From: an uncultured Bacillus sp.
GTDB lineage: Bacteria > Bacillota > Bacilli > Bacillales > DSM-1321
Assembly: GCA_934215995.1 (NCBI GenBank)
Contig: CAKQBC010000144.1
Span: 1 to 6,306, forward strand
Length of the DNA: 6,306 nucleotides
Reading direction: 5' to 3'
This document shows, in pieces, positions 5,915 through 6,306 of the stretch (position 1 is the first letter of the stretch; the number at the start of each line of letters is the position of its first letter). Both the position numbers and the translations under genes were made by a program. The notes below the pieces were generated by a model. It was not told where the DNA came from and searched no databases. It was given only the letters and a program-made list of their open reading frames with translations.

Positions 5915-6306
5915 GTGACTATTCAATGGTTTCCGGGCCATATGGCCAAGGCACGAAGAGAAGTCGGGGAAAAACTGAAGCTGATCGATATTATATATGA
6001 ATTGGTCGATGCAAGGCTTCCGCTATCTTCGAGAAATCCGATGATTGATGAAATCATCCAGCACAAACCAAGAATCATCCTATTGAATAAAGCGGACATG
6101 GCCGATCCGAAAAAAACAGCCCAGTGGGTAGCTTACTTCAAAAAACAGGGCATGACTGCGCTTGCAATCAACTCCCAGGCGGGAAGCGGATTGTCGCAAA
6201 TAACGTCCGTTTCGAAAGAGCTGCTTAAAGACAAACTGGACAGGCTTAAAGCAAAAGGGGTAAAACCCAGAGCGATCCGGGCGATGATTGTCGGGATCCC
6301 GAATGT
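5915..6306 (+). CDS. rbgA: Ribosome biogenesis GTPase RbgA/YlqF, N-terminal part (3' truncated by window edge, GTG start)
   Basis: RbgA (YlqF) is a circularly permuted GTPase needed for a late step of 50S assembly in Bacillus. About 130 codons are visible. The N-terminus is the family hallmark [16 protein letters not shown], followed by the permuted order of GTPase motifs: G4 NKAD (58-61), a G5-like INSQAG (85-90), then [16 protein letters not shown] (115-130), where the Walker A loop would begin just past the window edge. Motifs G1-G3 and the C-terminal RNA-binding domain are outside the window. The start is GTG 5915, behind AAAGGTGG (5901-5908) with a 6-nt gap; no ATG fits, and the product then aligns with the family from residue 1. 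Only 14 bp separate it from lepB with no terminator, so the two are probably co-transcribed. Its place beside rplS and rimM suits a ribosome-assembly cluster. Confidence 0.97.
   Translation, partial: MTIQWFPGHMAKARREVGEKLKLIDIIYELVDARLPLSSRNPMIDEIIQHKPRIILLNKADMADPKKTAQWVAYFKKQGMTALAINSQAGSGLSQITSVSKELLKDKLDRLKAKGVKPRAIRAMIVGIPN

Overview
The window is a stretch of chromosome from a low-to-moderate GC Firmicute, most likely Bacillaceae. The evidence is the gene order ftsY | ylxM-ffh-rpsP-khpA(ylqC)-ylqD-rimM-trmD-rplS | lepB-rbgA(ylqF), strong AGGAGG-type Shine-Dalgarno (SD) sites, sigma-A-like promoters with TGn extensions, TTG/GTG starts, and the Bacillus-restricted genes ylxM and ylqD. All genes are on the + strand. 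I see no mobile element, tRNA, rRNA, CRISPR array or phage gene.

Layout. Bases 1-317 are the 3' end of ftsY, closed by a strong intrinsic terminator (331-365). A sigma-A-type promoter (389-417) then starts the ylxM-ffh unit (458-2155). A 97-bp AT-rich gap carries a hairpin and a second likely promoter in front of rpsP (2253-2525), followed by khpA (2538-2768). The first base pairs of an intrinsic terminator lie inside the khpA stop codon, and an extended -10 promoter-like sequence sits directly on its T-run. ylqD (2863-3249), rimM (TTG start, 3261-3776) and trmD (3773-4510, overlapping rimM) follow. rplS (4649-4993) has its own good promoter and a structured 5' leader that fits the ribosomal-protein L19 leader class, and ends with a textbook terminator plus an adjacent perfect 20-bp palindrome. 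A non-coding stretch (5064-5339) leads to a type I signal peptidase gene (5340-5900), followed 14 bp later by rbgA (5915 to the window end, 3' truncated).

Function. The genes join two linked jobs. FtsY and Ffh are the two paired SRP GTPases that bring nascent membrane and secreted proteins to the translocon, YlxM is an SRP-associated regulator, and signal peptidase I cuts the exported precursors. S16, L19, RimM (30S maturation), RbgA (50S maturation GTPase), TrmD (m1G37 of tRNA) and KhpA (RNA-binding KH protein) serve ribosome assembly and decoding.

This is a conserved housekeeping region and I did not find an undescribed system. The points worth a second look are regulatory: the rplS leader, the khpA/ylqD terminator-promoter overlap, the missing SD of khpA, and the palindrome and empty stretch before the signal peptidase gene.
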